DNA of 64,000 nucleotides from Pseudoalteromonas rubra (GCF_000238295.3 NZ_AHCD03000040.1:1-64000); one strand, 5' to 3'; positions 8,705-18,004 are shown, counted from the stretch's first letter. The notes: a model not told the origin generated them from the letters alone. A program made the numbers and translations.

Positions 8705-10221
8705 TGACCGCTAGGCAAGGTGTCAACAATAAAAATCATTGAATTGTAAAAAAGCAGTCCGTTCGCTGAATTAATGCGCGATTTACCCCTTTTTTAGCTG
8801 CCTGATAAGCTATCTTGATGGTATTAGCTGTAACTGTGGACGTCGAGCAGAGGATTCGGCCCAGTCACGAAATGTATAATTTTTGGTGTTTATGTCTTAT
8901 TTTTGTTCGAAGAGAGTTTTTTTTACACTTTAGTTGGGATCAATAATGCTTGCCTTGCGCGATCCGGGAAAGATCTCGGAAATGATCGAATAACAATCCA
9001 GTATAATTGGAATTTATTGCACAAAAATTACTCAATATATACAGAATTATTGCATATAAATGTTGTGAAATATTAAAAGTTATTGTAAGTCAATGGTTTA
9101 TGTTGGTTTTGCGTGTTTTGCCTCAAATTTGCAATATTCTAATATTGGTCTAATAGGCTGTGATCTTGCTCTGAATTGTGGCCTGATCCCCGCCTGGCAG
9201 TGATAGGATCATCGCATGTGTCACGATCCTTTGTCTGGATCGTAGGCTAGGCCTTTATTTTTAAAGGCTGCGATAAGTTATCCACGGAATCTGTGGATAA
9301 CATTGTTTATTAAACTTTAAAAAGTCTTACAAAGCCAGTTATTCCGGGGCATAGCGACGATGCAAGGGTTTTGGTGAAAAATATTTTGTTGTTATTATTC
9401 AATATCTTATTTAATTTGCACCAATCTGGAATGAGAAATGCACAATATGACGGATTTATTTCCTGCCAGCACCAACAATGTGCAAAAAGTAACCCGAATC
9501 AAGTTCTGATACGATAAAAAACCGACTTTTTCCTAAATATGTTTGAGTTGGAGTGAAATACCCCAATAAAACAATTTTATTGCCCTATCCGGGCGGGGTG
9601 AGCATCGTGGCATAACTTGTTTGCTGTGTTACGGGTTCGTGTATGGCCAATTTAGCACAAGCACATTGAGGCCCAGGCAAAATGCAATAAAGTGCGACAT
9701 CTATATAGACAGGTTGTACGTATAGTATCTACCTATAAATGGCTGTTTAATTGAGTGCATCACAGAGGGTGATCCATTAGAATACCCGCTTCTACATGAG
9801 GTAAAGCAAACTATGTCCGCAGTTCGTCAATCAAGTCCAGGTAGTGATATTCTCAACGGGTCAATCGCCCTAACGCTCAGACGTATGACCGTCCCTATGA
9901 TATTTGGCATGATCACTCTGATGAGTTTTAACTTAATTGATACCTTTTTCATTAGTTTGCTAGGTACTGAGCCGCTGGCAGCAGTCAGCTTTACTTTCCC
10001 TGTCACCTTTACTGTCATCAGTCTTGCAATCGGACTTGGTATTGGTACCTCGGCGGTCATTGCTAAAGCTTTGGGCGCTAATAACATGGATGAAGCTAAG
10101 TTTGATGGGTTTGTCGCTTTATTAGTCTCCGCGGTGATGGTGGCTGTTTTGTCGGTCATAGGCTTCGTGTTGATTGAGCCTATATTCACGTTACTGGGCG
10201 CAAGTCCGCAAACCATGCCTT
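8676..10221. repeat. 1546-bp tandem direct duplication, copy B
   Basis: Second copy, offset exactly 1546 from copy A. Its right end passes without interruption into the rest of the MATE gene, so this is the copy attached to a functional gene. Confidence 0.93.
8938..9301. promoter_or_regulatory. GATC-dense element with DnaA boxes, copy B
   Basis: Same element in the second duplication unit; DnaA boxes at 9278-9286 and 9292-9300. This copy is the one directly upstream of the intact MATE-uvrB operon. The gap 8705-9812 contains nothing else recognisable apart from the second tRNA promoter. Confidence 0.55.
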
Positions 10222-11192
10222 ATATCTATGACTATATTTCGATTTGGTTTGCAGGGGCTGTATTTTTAATTATGCCGATGATAGGCAACTCTATCCTCAG
10301 GGCCAGTGGAGATACGAAAACGCCAAGCCTGATTATGGGCCTGGGTGGATTGATTAATGCGATCCTGGACCCCTTGCTTATTTTTGGTTACGGTCCATTT
10401 CCTGAACTCGGCGTGAAAGGTGCTGCGATAGCCAGTGTGATAGCCTGGAGCGTTGGTGTTGTATTTATTCTCTATTTACTGGCGGTTAAGAAGCGTTTAC
10501 TACAATTCTCCAGTCCCCAGCAGAGCATTTTTCAGGCGACCAGTAAAATACTCAAGATTGGCTTGCCAGCGGCCGGGGCGAATATGCTGACGCCAATTGC
10601 CATGGCAGTCATGACCGCAATCATTGCCACTTATGGCGCAGAAGCTGTGGCGGCATTTGGTGTTGGCAGTCGGATAGAATCTATTGCCAGCCTTGTGGTA
10701 TTGGCGCTGTCTATGACCTTACCTCCTTTCGTGAGTCAGAATTTCGGTGCTCAGAAATATCAGCGTGTTGAAGATGCTTATCGTACTACTTTGAAATTCG
10801 TGATGGCATGGCAATTTGCAATCTACATCTTGCTTATTGCAGCTTCACACTGGATCAGTCAGGCATTTGGTGATGAGCCTCAGGTGATCGACATCATTAA
10901 ACTATTTATCTATACCTTGCCTCTGAGCTATGGTTTGCAAGGGGTCATCATTCTCACTAATTCGTCGTTTAATGCATTACATAAGCCTATGCGGGCATTA
11001 GTTTTGAGCATCGTTCGTCTATTTATATTTTATGTGCCCTGTGCCTATTTGGGGTCACATTTTGCTGGTATTCAGGGACTGTTTATCGGTGCTGCAATTG
11101 GTAACCTGTTCACTGCCATGTTGGCGTATAGGTGGTTTACGAGTACCCTAAATGCGATGCAAGTGGGCCAACCTCAGGAGAAAACAGTATGA
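9813..11192 (+). CDS. MATE family multidrug/sodium-coupled efflux transporter
   Basis: 459 residues with about twelve hydrophobic segments in two similar halves, the usual MATE architecture. The N-terminal half has RRMTVPMIFGMI and the family-typical GDTKTP motif (about residues 163-168, MIGNSILRASGDTKTPSLIM), where a newly formed loop follows helix 4. MATE proteins export cationic drugs in exchange for Na+ or H+; the substrate cannot be told from sequence. Its stop overlaps the uvrB start as ATGA, so the two genes are probably translationally coupled. The start has GAGG about 12 bases upstream. The first 409 bases fall in duplication copy B. Confidence 0.9.
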   Translation: MSAVRQSSPGSDILNGSIALTLRRMTVPMIFGMITLMSFNLIDTFFISLLGTEPLAAVSFTFPVTFTVISLAIGLGIGTSAVIAKALGANNMDEAKFDGFVALLVSAVMVAVLSVIGFVLIEPIFTLLGASPQTMPYIYDYISIWFAGAVFLIMPMIGNSILRASGDTKTPSLIMGLGGLINAILDPLLIFGYGPFPELGVKGAAIASVIAWSVGVVFILYLLAVKKRLLQFSSPQQSIFQATSKILKIGLPAAGANMLTPIAMAVMTAIIATYGAEAVAAFGVGSRIESIASLVVLALSMTLPPFVSQNFGAQKYQRVEDAYRTTLKFVMAWQFAIYILLIAASHWISQAFGDEPQVIDIIKLFIYTLPLSYGLQGVIILTNSSFNALHKPMRALVLSIVRLFIFYVPCAYLGSHFAGIQGLFIGAAIGNLFTAMLAYRWFTSTLNAMQVGQPQEKTV

Positions 11193-13201
11193 GTGATGTA
11201 TTTGACCTGGTTTCCGAGTTTTCACCCAATGGCGATCAGCCTACTGCCATCGCCCAGTTGTGCGACGGATTAGAAGCTGGCCTGGCACACCAGACTTTGC
11301 TGGGGGCAACCGGTACTGGTAAAACCTTTACCATGGCCAATATTATTCATAACTTGAATCGACCAACCATTATTATGGCGCACAACAAAACACTCGCGGC
11401 GCAGTTGTATGGTGAGATGAAAGAGTTTTTCCCCAATAATGCCGTCGAGTATTTTGTCTCATATTATGATTATTATCAGCCTGAGGCCTATGTCGTTGCC
11501 AGTGATACCTTTATAGAGAAAGATGCCTCAATCAATGAACATATTGAACAAATGCGTTTGTCAGCGACAAAAGCCTTGTTGGAGCGTCGGGATACGATCA
11601 TTGTTGCTTCGGTTTCTGCGATTTATGGTTTGGGCGACCCAGACTCATACATGAAAATGATGCTGTTGCTTAAAGTGGGTGAAACCATGGAGCAACGGGC
11701 TATGCTGAGACGCCTGGCGGAACTGCAATATACCCGCAACGACATGGATTTTAGTCGTGGTACATATCGGGTCAGGGGAGAAGTCATTGATATCTTCCCG
11801 GCAGAATCGGATACCTATGCGATCCGGGTGGAAATGTTCGATGAAGAAATTGAACGGATCAGTATGTTTGACCCGCTCACCGGTGCTGTTGAAAAGCACT
11901 TAGTGCGTGCCACGATTTACCCAAAAACTCACTACGTCACGCCGCGCGAGAAAATCTTAGATGCGATTGAGAAAATCAAACTGGAACTCAAAGAGCGTCG
12001 CAATAAATTGTTGACCGACAATCGGCTGGTAGAGGAGCAGCGGGTTGCCCAACGTACGCAATATGATATTGAGATGATGACCGAGCTTGGCTATTGCTCA
12101 GGCATTGAGAACTATAGCCGTTATTTATCTGGTCGAGCACCCGGCGAGCCGCCGCCAACCTTACTGGATTATTTACCTGACGACGCGCTGATGATCATTG
12201 ATGAGTCTCATGTCACGGTGTCACAGATAGGCGCCATGTATAAGGGAGATCGCAGCCGTAAAGAAAACCTGGTTGAATATGGCTTCAGATTGCCCTCTGC
12301 CATGGATAACCGTCCCCTCAAATTTGAAGAGTTTGAGGCGATAGCACCGCAAACGATTTATGTATCGGCGACACCGGGTGATTATGAAATCGAGCGCTCG
12401 AGCGGGGAGGTCGCTGAGCAGGTGATCCGTCCGACAGGATTACTCGACCCTATATTGGAAGTGCGGCCTGTTGCGACTCAGGTTGATGATCTGCTCTCGG
12501 AAATCTATCGACGGGTTGAACAGCAGGAGCGGGTGCTCGTTACAACGCTGACAAAGCGCATGGCGGAAGACTTGACCGATTACCTCAATGATCATGATGT
12601 CCGGGTGCGTTATTTACACTCGGACATAGATACAGTGGAGCGTATGGAGATTATCCGTGATTTGCGCAAAGGCGTCTTTGATGTGTTAGTTGGCATTAAC
12701 TTACTTCGAGAGGGTCTGGATATGCCTGAAGTGTCACTGGTGGCTATCCTGGATGCAGATAAAGAGGGCTTTTTACGCTCGACCCGATCTCTTATCCAGA
12801 CAATAGGCCGGGCTGCACGACACATTAACGGTAAAGCGATTTTGTATGGTGACGTGGTAACCAAGTCTATGCGTAAGGCAATCGATGAAACGGAGAGACG
12901 TCGTGCTATTCAACATGCTTATAATGAAAAGCATGGCCTGAAACCACAAGCCCTGGTTAAAAAGATCACTGATGTGATGGACTTAGGTGAAGAAGTGTCG
13001 CCAGAAGAAGCTGCGAAGATTTCGAAAACACAGAAACAACCTATGGTTGCCAAGCAGGGTCAGAGTGTGACTGAACTCACAGAGCAGATAAAGCAATTGG
13101 AGGCTCAGATGATGCAGTATGCGCGCGAACTGGAGTTTGAGAAAGCGGCGAGTATACGGGATGAAGTGCAGCTATTGCAGCAGCAATTATTACAGAGCTA
13201 A
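11189..13201 (+). CDS. uvrB: Excinuclease ABC subunit B
   Basis: 670-residue damage-verifying helicase of nucleotide excision repair. UvrA loads it at a lesion and UvrC then incises. Walker A GATGTGKT lies at residues 39-46, the beta-hairpin region YYDYYQPEAYV at about 92-102, DESH (motif II) at about 338-341, the QTIGRAAR helicase motif VI at about 536-543, and a C-terminal UVR domain (QLEAQMMQYARELEFEKAA). The start MSDVFDLVSEFSPNGDQP is the conserved UvrB N-terminus and overlaps the MATE stop. I see no LexA-type CTG-N10-CAG site in the 130 bases before the upstream MATE gene, where E. coli uvrB would be SOS-controlled. Confidence 0.98.
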   Translation: MSDVFDLVSEFSPNGDQPTAIAQLCDGLEAGLAHQTLLGATGTGKTFTMANIIHNLNRPTIIMAHNKTLAAQLYGEMKEFFPNNAVEYFVSYYDYYQPEAYVVASDTFIEKDASINEHIEQMRLSATKALLERRDTIIVASVSAIYGLGDPDSYMKMMLLLKVGETMEQRAMLRRLAELQYTRNDMDFSRGTYRVRGEVIDIFPAESDTYAIRVEMFDEEIERISMFDPLTGAVEKHLVRATIYPKTHYVTPREKILDAIEKIKLELKERRNKLLTDNRLVEEQRVAQRTQYDIEMMTELGYCSGIENYSRYLSGRAPGEPPPTLLDYLPDDALMIIDESHVTVSQIGAMYKGDRSRKENLVEYGFRLPSAMDNRPLKFEEFEAIAPQTIYVSATPGDYEIERSSGEVAEQVIRPTGLLDPILEVRPVATQVDDLLSEIYRRVEQQERVLVTTLTKRMAEDLTDYLNDHDVRVRYLHSDIDTVERMEIIRDLRKGVFDVLVGINLLREGLDMPEVSLVAILDADKEGFLRSTRSLIQTIGRAARHINGKAILYGDVVTKSMRKAIDETERRRAIQHAYNEKHGLKPQALVKKITDVMDLGEEVSPEEAAKISKTQKQPMVAKQGQSVTELTEQIKQLEAQMMQYARELEFEKAASIRDEVQLLQQQLLQS

Positions 13202-13207
13202 TATTAA

Positions 13208-13234
13208 ACGCGCAGCCTGTAGCTGCGCGTTTTA
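13208..13234. terminator. Bidirectional terminator between uvrB and the outer-membrane barrel gene
   Basis: Perfect 9-bp stem ACGCGCAGC / GCTGCGCGT (13208-13216 / 13222-13230) with a 5-base loop, followed by TTTT on the plus strand and preceded by an A-rich stretch serving the minus strand. Confidence 0.85.
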
Positions 13235-13243
13235 CTTCTTTAT

Positions 13244-13849
13244 TTAGAAGCGATAACTGATACCTACGCCCAAACTTGAGGTATCTAGGTCGCCCATATC
13301 CATATATTGGATAGCCGCATTAACTGACAGACCACTGTCCCAGTCGTATTGCCAGCCGGCCTCTGCTAAAAAGCTGACACCATCTTCTTCGACCATGTTT
13401 TTACCTTTGTAGCCAATTTCGTAATCGTAATAGTGTGCACCGACCTTACCGTATAAGTAGTTATTCTCGGTGAGCTGATACTGGCCTTTTACTGCAAGTA
13501 CAAAGTTGTCATAGTCCAGCTCGTTTGCGCCGATTTCAAATAGCGCCTTGTCATTGCGTGTACAGGTAAATTTGTCGTCGTTGTCATCTGTACATTTCCA
13601 CTCATCTGCTTCCATACCTGTGTTGATACCCGCTTCCAGCGCCCAGGTAGAATCATACTGATAGTTATAATATGCATAAACATGCGTAACGCCATCCCCA
13701 TCCTGATCAGAGCTTTTATAAGAAGCGCTGCCGCCGAATAGTTGTGCACCTACGCGGTGTTGTTCATCATGTTGTGCAGCCTGTGATGCAAAAGAGGCTG
13801 AAACTGCAAAAACGAGTGTGAGGAGAGATAAAGATTTCATTGCTGTCAT
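13244..13849 (-). CDS. Outer-membrane beta-barrel protein of unknown substrate
   Basis: 201 residues. A Sec signal peptide is clear (SLLTLVFAVSASFASQAA, cut near residue 25). The rest alternates polar and aromatic residues in short strands (VYAYYNYQYD, YLYGKVGAHYYDYEIGY, GVGISYRF), and it ends in Phe, the usual BAM recognition residue. Two cysteines about 11 residues apart (WKCTDDN...FTCTRN) could form a loop disulfide. Size and pattern suggest an eight-stranded OmpA/OmpX-like barrel; no specific family was recognised. The start may be the fourth codon (MKSLSL). It converges with uvrB on a shared terminator. Confidence 0.75.
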   Translation of the reverse strand: MTAMKSLSLLTLVFAVSASFASQAAQHDEQHRVGAQLFGGSASYKSSDQDGDGVTHVYAYYNYQYDSTWALEAGINTGMEADEWKCTDDNDDKFTCTRNDKALFEIGANELDYDNFVLAVKGQYQLTENNYLYGKVGAHYYDYEIGYKGKNMVEEDGVSFLAEAGWQYDWDSGLSVNAAIQYMDMGDLDTSSLGVGISYRF

Positions 13850-13961
13850 TCCGTTTGATTAACTTGCTGACAAGTTTAAGCGGACTCCTTGTGAGAGTCT
13901 GTTTGTGGCCTGTCATAAAATGTAAGCGCATGTAGGGTGAATGTGAGCAAAGATTAATGGA

Positions 13962-14798
13962 CTAATCAATAAGTTGGATTGCATCACAGATGGTGCGTAG
14001 ATCATCTTCCTTCACCGGGTTAGCAGTCGTATTACTTCTGATTAGAACGACTTCAATGGCTGGGAGAGCAGGGAGACCTGAGTGGGTAATGATATTAAGA
14101 TCCTGTGCGCTACTTCTTGCCAATGCACCTACCGCCAGGTCCGCTTTTACCAATGCGCGTAAAGCTGAAGCGCTGCCACAATTTGCGATGACTTTAAAGG
14201 CTCGTTCCTGTTTCATCAGGCCTTCCGTGGCTGCCTGATGAAAGCGGCAATCTCTCTGGAATATGGCCAGAGGCAGCGGAACTTGGGAGCTTGGTGTCCC
14301 TACCCAGACCCCTTGATCATGATAGAGGAGTAACCCTTCCTCAGAACCCGGACTGCGCGTAATGATGCCTAAATCCAATTCGCCCTGGTCCAGCGCATCT
14401 TTTATTCGGTTACTGGACATGCAGTGAATGTCCAGTTCCAGGTTTGCCCAGTGCTGATGAAGCTGGTTGACGAGTGCAGGCAAAATTGTCTCAGCGTAAT
14501 CGTCAGGACATCCAAGTCTGAGCGGAGTTATGTGTTCGCTGCTACGCATGGAGGCCAGGGTATCATCGTGTAAGCGCACTAACCGTCTGGCATAGCGTAT
14601 GAACGTATGTCCATCCTGAGTCAGATGCAGTTTACGACCGGACTTTTCAAATAAGGGTTTACCTACATCCTGCTGGAGCTTTTTCATCTGCATACTGATT
14701 GCTGACTGAGTTCGGTGCAACTGGCTGGCCGCCCGGGTAAAGCTGCCATTTTCGACACAGGCGATAAAGCTACGTAGAGATTCTATGTCCATATCCAT
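13962..14798 (-). CDS. LysR-family transcriptional regulator
   Basis: 278 residues: N-terminal winged helix-turn-helix (IESLRSFIACVENGSFTRAA, then SAISMQMKKLQQ as the recognition helix) and a C-terminal effector-binding domain of the periplasmic-binding-protein fold. It is divergent from the glutathione-transferase gene at 14903 across a 104-base gap, the usual arrangement of a LysR activator and its target. The effector is unknown. Confidence 0.9.
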   Translation of the reverse strand: MDMDIESLRSFIACVENGSFTRAASQLHRTQSAISMQMKKLQQDVGKPLFEKSGRKLHLTQDGHTFIRYARRLVRLHDDTLASMRSSEHITPLRLGCPDDYAETILPALVNQLHQHWANLELDIHCMSSNRIKDALDQGELDLGIITRSPGSEEGLLLYHDQGVWVGTPSSQVPLPLAIFQRDCRFHQAATEGLMKQERAFKVIANCGSASALRALVKADLAVGALARSSAQDLNIITHSGLPALPAIEVVLIRSNTTANPVKEDDLRTICDAIQLID

Positions 14799-14902
14799 AA
14801 GAGATATTGATGTTTGATATCAGAATTATCCGCTGGTTTAAGATCAATATGCAACCTAAAGTAGAGCAGCTAATAAATATATACAATGATTTGAGGATGA
14901 CA

Positions 14903-15559
14903 ATGAAACTCTATATCGGCAACAAAAACTACTCCACCTGGTCACTAAGAGCTTGGTTAATACTTGAAAGGTATAAACTAAATTTCGAGGAGGTAGCGCT
15001 TAAACTGGAGACTGAAGAATTCTACAAGGCACTGTCCGGCCTTAGCCCGACACAAAAAGTGCCAGTATTGATTGATGGTGAGCTGATTGTCTGGGAGTCG
15101 CTGGCTATTTGTGAATACATCAATGAAGCTTATTTATCAGGGGAGGCCTGGCCTGACTGCCCTAAGTTACGTGCCAGAGCACGGGCACTGAGTTCAGAAA
15201 TGCACAGTGGCTTTTTAGCACTCAGAGCGGAAATGCCTATGAATATCAGGGCACAGAGGCACGTACAGTTATCGGCGGCGGCGCAAAAGGACATCGCGCG
15301 GATTGGCCAAATTTGGCAAGCGCAGCTGAGCGAATTTGACGGGTCTGGTGGTTGGCTATTTGGCAGCTGGAGTATTGCGGATGCCATGTTTGCACCTGTA
15401 GTGATGCGTTTCATAACCTATGGCGTTGACCTCGGGCCACAAGTCAAAGCTTATATGGACAAAGTGGCGGCATGTCCAGCGATGCAAAAGTGGTGTGTCG
15501 AAGCGTTGCTTGAACAGGATGTTGTGCCCGGTGATGAAGCAGGCGTACCACGTCAATAA
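14903..15559 (+). CDS. Glutathione S-transferase family protein
   Basis: 218 residues from the ATG at 14903. This start is preferred because GAGG lies 6 bases upstream and the thioredoxin-like domain begins at once (MKLYIGNKNYSTWSLRAW). The Ser/Thr after Tyr is the likely glutathione-activating position. KVPVL and WESLAICEYI form the glutathione-binding cis-Pro and SNAIL/TRAIL-like region; an all-helical C-terminal domain follows (SIADAMFAPV is the N-capping box). An upstream in-frame extension to 14807 would overlap the promoter region of the divergent LysR gene and is unlikely. Confidence 0.88.
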   Translation: MKLYIGNKNYSTWSLRAWLILERYKLNFEEVALKLETEEFYKALSGLSPTQKVPVLIDGELIVWESLAICEYINEAYLSGEAWPDCPKLRARARALSSEMHSGFLALRAEMPMNIRAQRHVQLSAAAQKDIARIGQIWQAQLSEFDGSGGWLFGSWSIADAMFAPVVMRFITYGVDLGPQVKAYMDKVAACPAMQKWCVEALLEQDVVPGDEAGVPRQ

Positions 15560-15656
15560 CTCAACCTGTGTCCCGTGCGCCGGAGTGTGCTGCACATTAC
15601 ATCCTTAATTTCATAATATACTCACTGTTGTATATCAGTTAATAATGGAGGTGCGC

Positions 15657-16133
15657 ATGCTTATTCCGGTTGACACTCATAATCTGTCTGTTTATCTGAA
15701 CTTAGCCCAGGCTTATGAGGCTGAGTTTTCAGCAATCACAAATAAAAACCCCGGCGCGGATGGCTTGTTCGCGCTAGATACTGTGCTGGAGGGGAATGTC
15801 ACAGGCTATTTATGGTATGACAATGAAACGCCGGTAGGTTTGGCGGCAATCGCGCAACATCAGAAAGATGAATTTGAGGTGTGTGAGTTTTATATTGTGC
15901 CGCGATACCGTAAAGCAGGGCAGGGCGCACAATTTGCTCACACTCTTTGGGCTAATCAGCCGGGTTTATGGACTATTAAACAAATCGCTGGTGCCGAGTA
16001 CGCAACGCAATTTTGGCGCAGCGCAATTGCGTCTGCCGGGATAGAGGGCATGCAAGAAGACACTTACCAGGATCCATACTGGGGTAAAGTGACGCGTCAA
16101 CGGCTTCGCAACGATACTAACGAGGTAAGCTAA
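15657..16133 (+). CDS. GNAT-family N-acetyltransferase
   Basis: 158 residues from the ATG at 15657, chosen because GGAGG lies 5 bases upstream (the earlier ATG at 15645 overlaps that site). The fold is suggested by a beta strand VGLAAIAQ, the acetyl-CoA strand FEVCEFYIVPRYRKAGQGAQFAHTLW (residues about 75-100, with the R-x-x-G-x-G/A loop), and an aromatic C-terminal part. The substrate is unknown. It stands alone, converging with the dehydrogenase gene. Confidence 0.75.
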   Translation: MLIPVDTHNLSVYLNLAQAYEAEFSAITNKNPGADGLFALDTVLEGNVTGYLWYDNETPVGLAAIAQHQKDEFEVCEFYIVPRYRKAGQGAQFAHTLWANQPGLWTIKQIAGAEYATQFWRSAIASAGIEGMQEDTYQDPYWGKVTRQRLRNDTNEVS

Positions 16134-16144
16134 TTTATCTCAGA

Positions 16145-17341
16145 TCAGGCCCGGATCTGGGTTAGTATATGCTGACAATCCGGGAGTGCCATAAAGTGTG
16201 GTACTGGGTAATCCGGGTGCGCTTCGTCGAGTGCCATTCGTGCCAGTGATTGAATGTCGTCTTTGAGAACTTCTTTAAGTTGAGTCTGAATATTCAATTG
16301 TGCAAGTAAGTGAGTGATATGCGTGATGAGATCCTGTGCCTGTTGCGCTTCGGGGTAGTCCAGAGAAGTCAGACTACAGTGGCAAGCAACCTTTGCCAGC
16401 TGAGGGTGTATTCTGGCGCCATACCAGTGCAGTACAGGTAACAACAAAACGGCATTTGCTAGGCCATGTGGGGTGCCGTATCTGGCAGTAAGCTGATGTG
16501 AAATGGCATGAATATAGCCAACGGAAGTTCGGGTAAATGCCTGTCCGGCCAGAAACGAGGCATATAACAGCTTTTCTCTCGCATTTATATCCTGACCATC
16601 TTGGTAGGCCGTCGGTAAATGGGCAAATATGAGTGCACATGCCTCCAGTGCTTTGCTATCGGTGTGCTGAGTGGCATTGATACTTAATAAGGCTTCAATG
16701 GCGTGTGTGAGTGCGTCTATCGCTGTGGTGGCGGTGATCCCGGCGGGTAAACTTGTGGTGAGTTGGCTGAGTAACACTGCACGTTGAGGTACCAGGCAAA
16801 AATCGGCCGCGGCGAGTTTTCTGTTTCGTTTATCGTCATTAAATACTGCTGCAACTGTGGTTTCTGAGCCTGTGCCTGCTGTCGTCGGTATCGCGATGTT
16901 GGGTGGTAGCGTTTTAAGCACCTTAAACAGGCCAGAGAAAGCGTCGACTGAGCGATTTGGTCTGACAACACGGGCACCGATTAACTTCGCGGCATCCAAT
17001 ACTGATCCGCCTCCGACACTAACGATTGCCTCGCAGCGATGTTGCCGATAAGTCTGATAGCCTTTTTCAATATTCTCTATCGTGGGGTTGGCCTGAACCT
17101 GATCGTATATCACAGGACTTAAATTACGAGTGCGCAGGGCGTTGAGCACTGGGTTAATAACCTCTAACTTGTGCAGTACAGTGTCTGTGACGACCAATAC
17201 CTGAGCTTTATCCGGTAAAGATAAGTCGACAATCGCATCATCCAGACCTTGTGTGCCTTGGTATAACTGAGGTGCGGGGATACCGAAAAACCTGACAATC
17301 GCTTTTAGTAAAAAATGATAGCTGCGGTAGAGAAGGTGCAT
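16145..17341 (-). CDS. Iron-containing alcohol dehydrogenase
   Basis: 398 residues, family III (Fe-ADH) fold. The N-terminal dinucleotide-binding half contains VSVGGGSVLDAAKLIG (about residues 105-120) and the family motif TTAGTGSETT (about 153-162). The C-terminal metal-binding half contains SVGYIHAISHQLTARYGTPHGLANAVLLLP, with the His ligands in HAISH and TPHG spaced as in the family. It oxidises or reduces an alcohol/aldehyde with NAD(P); the substrate is not predictable. The first 20 residues are hydrophobic and aromatic (LLYRSYHFLLKAIVRFFG), an extension also seen in close homologues of this size. Confidence 0.9.
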   Translation of the reverse strand: MHLLYRSYHFLLKAIVRFFGIPAPQLYQGTQGLDDAIVDLSLPDKAQVLVVTDTVLHKLEVINPVLNALRTRNLSPVIYDQVQANPTIENIEKGYQTYRQHRCEAIVSVGGGSVLDAAKLIGARVVRPNRSVDAFSGLFKVLKTLPPNIAIPTTAGTGSETTVAAVFNDDKRNRKLAAADFCLVPQRAVLLSQLTTSLPAGITATTAIDALTHAIEALLSINATQHTDSKALEACALIFAHLPTAYQDGQDINAREKLLYASFLAGQAFTRTSVGYIHAISHQLTARYGTPHGLANAVLLLPVLHWYGARIHPQLAKVACHCSLTSLDYPEAQQAQDLITHITHLLAQLNIQTQLKEVLKDDIQSLARMALDEAHPDYPVPHFMALPDCQHILTQIRA

Positions 17342-17455
17342 GGCTTAAGCTGCTTAACTGATGTTTTATTGCACAAAAGCATAGCCGAGATTATCTGGAA
17401 ATAGCAAAATTTTAGTGACAGGTGACTGAATTGTCGAAACTTTAGAAGGAAATGA

Positions 17456-17471
17456 GCCAGCGAGCGCTGGC
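17456..17471 (-). terminator. Possible weak terminator after the 119-residue gene
   Basis: Stem GCCAGCG / CGCTGGC with a 2-base loop, 16 bases past the stop of the gene at 17487. On the minus strand it is followed by TCATTTCCTTCT, with no strong T-run. Confidence 0.4.
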
Positions 17472-17486
17472 CCACACAAAAGGTGC

Positions 17487-17846
17487 TTACACAACGCCAC
17501 GTGGCAGGCGGCAGTCATGGTCCTTTTCAGCCAGCTCAATGATCCAAGCTTCTTCTGCGGTATAGCCATCATCATTGGCTTTAACAACCGTGAACGGTGC
17601 TGCTTTTTTAACAGCAGGCGCAGTGGCCTTCGTTGTTGCTTTTTTCTTTGGCGCAGCTTGTTCTGTTGCGGCTGTCCCTGAAGTTAGCTCTTCGGTCAAA
17701 GCTGCTACATCTGCCAGACGCATATTTTTGCCACCGTCAATGCTGTACCAGCCAGGCTTAGTGGTGATCTCTGGCTTTTTGCCGTTGGCGGCTTCATATG
17801 CGGCTTCAAATGCACTTAAAACTTCAGTTTTATCTAGTTTACTCAT
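17487..17846 (-). CDS. Conserved-looking small protein of unknown function
   Basis: 119 residues, not recognised. The N-terminal part (residues 1-55) is a compact, partly helical segment with KPGWYSIDGGKNMRLADVAAL. A low-complexity Ala/Lys/Pro/Thr linker follows (about 62-85, APKKKATTKATAPAVKKAA), then a short acidic C-terminal segment (DDGYTAEEAWIIELAEKDHD). There is no signal peptide or membrane segment, so it is probably cytoplasmic. The two-part layout joined by a basic linker resembles small nucleic-acid-associated proteins, but nothing specific supports that. Codon use looks like its neighbours. Confidence 0.7.
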   Translation of the reverse strand: MSKLDKTEVLSAFEAAYEAANGKKPEITTKPGWYSIDGGKNMRLADVAALTEELTSGTAATEQAAPKKKATTKATAPAVKKAAPFTVVKANDDGYTAEEAWIIELAEKDHDCRLPRGVV

Positions 17847-18004
17847 CGTAAATCCCAGTCGTGTTATACGCGGATACGCAGGTTAAGATTAAACGATATT
17901 TATACCTATTTTTGAGGTATTTTTCAATTTTTTGCGCTTTTAAGCTCTGATTCATCGCAAATCAGTGTGTGTTTAGGTGTAATGTGTCCGACTTTTGGAC
18001 TAGT

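Noticed and set aside
9680..9812. LexA box before the MATE-uvrB operon
   Set aside because: No CTG-N10-CAG arrangement was found in this stretch.
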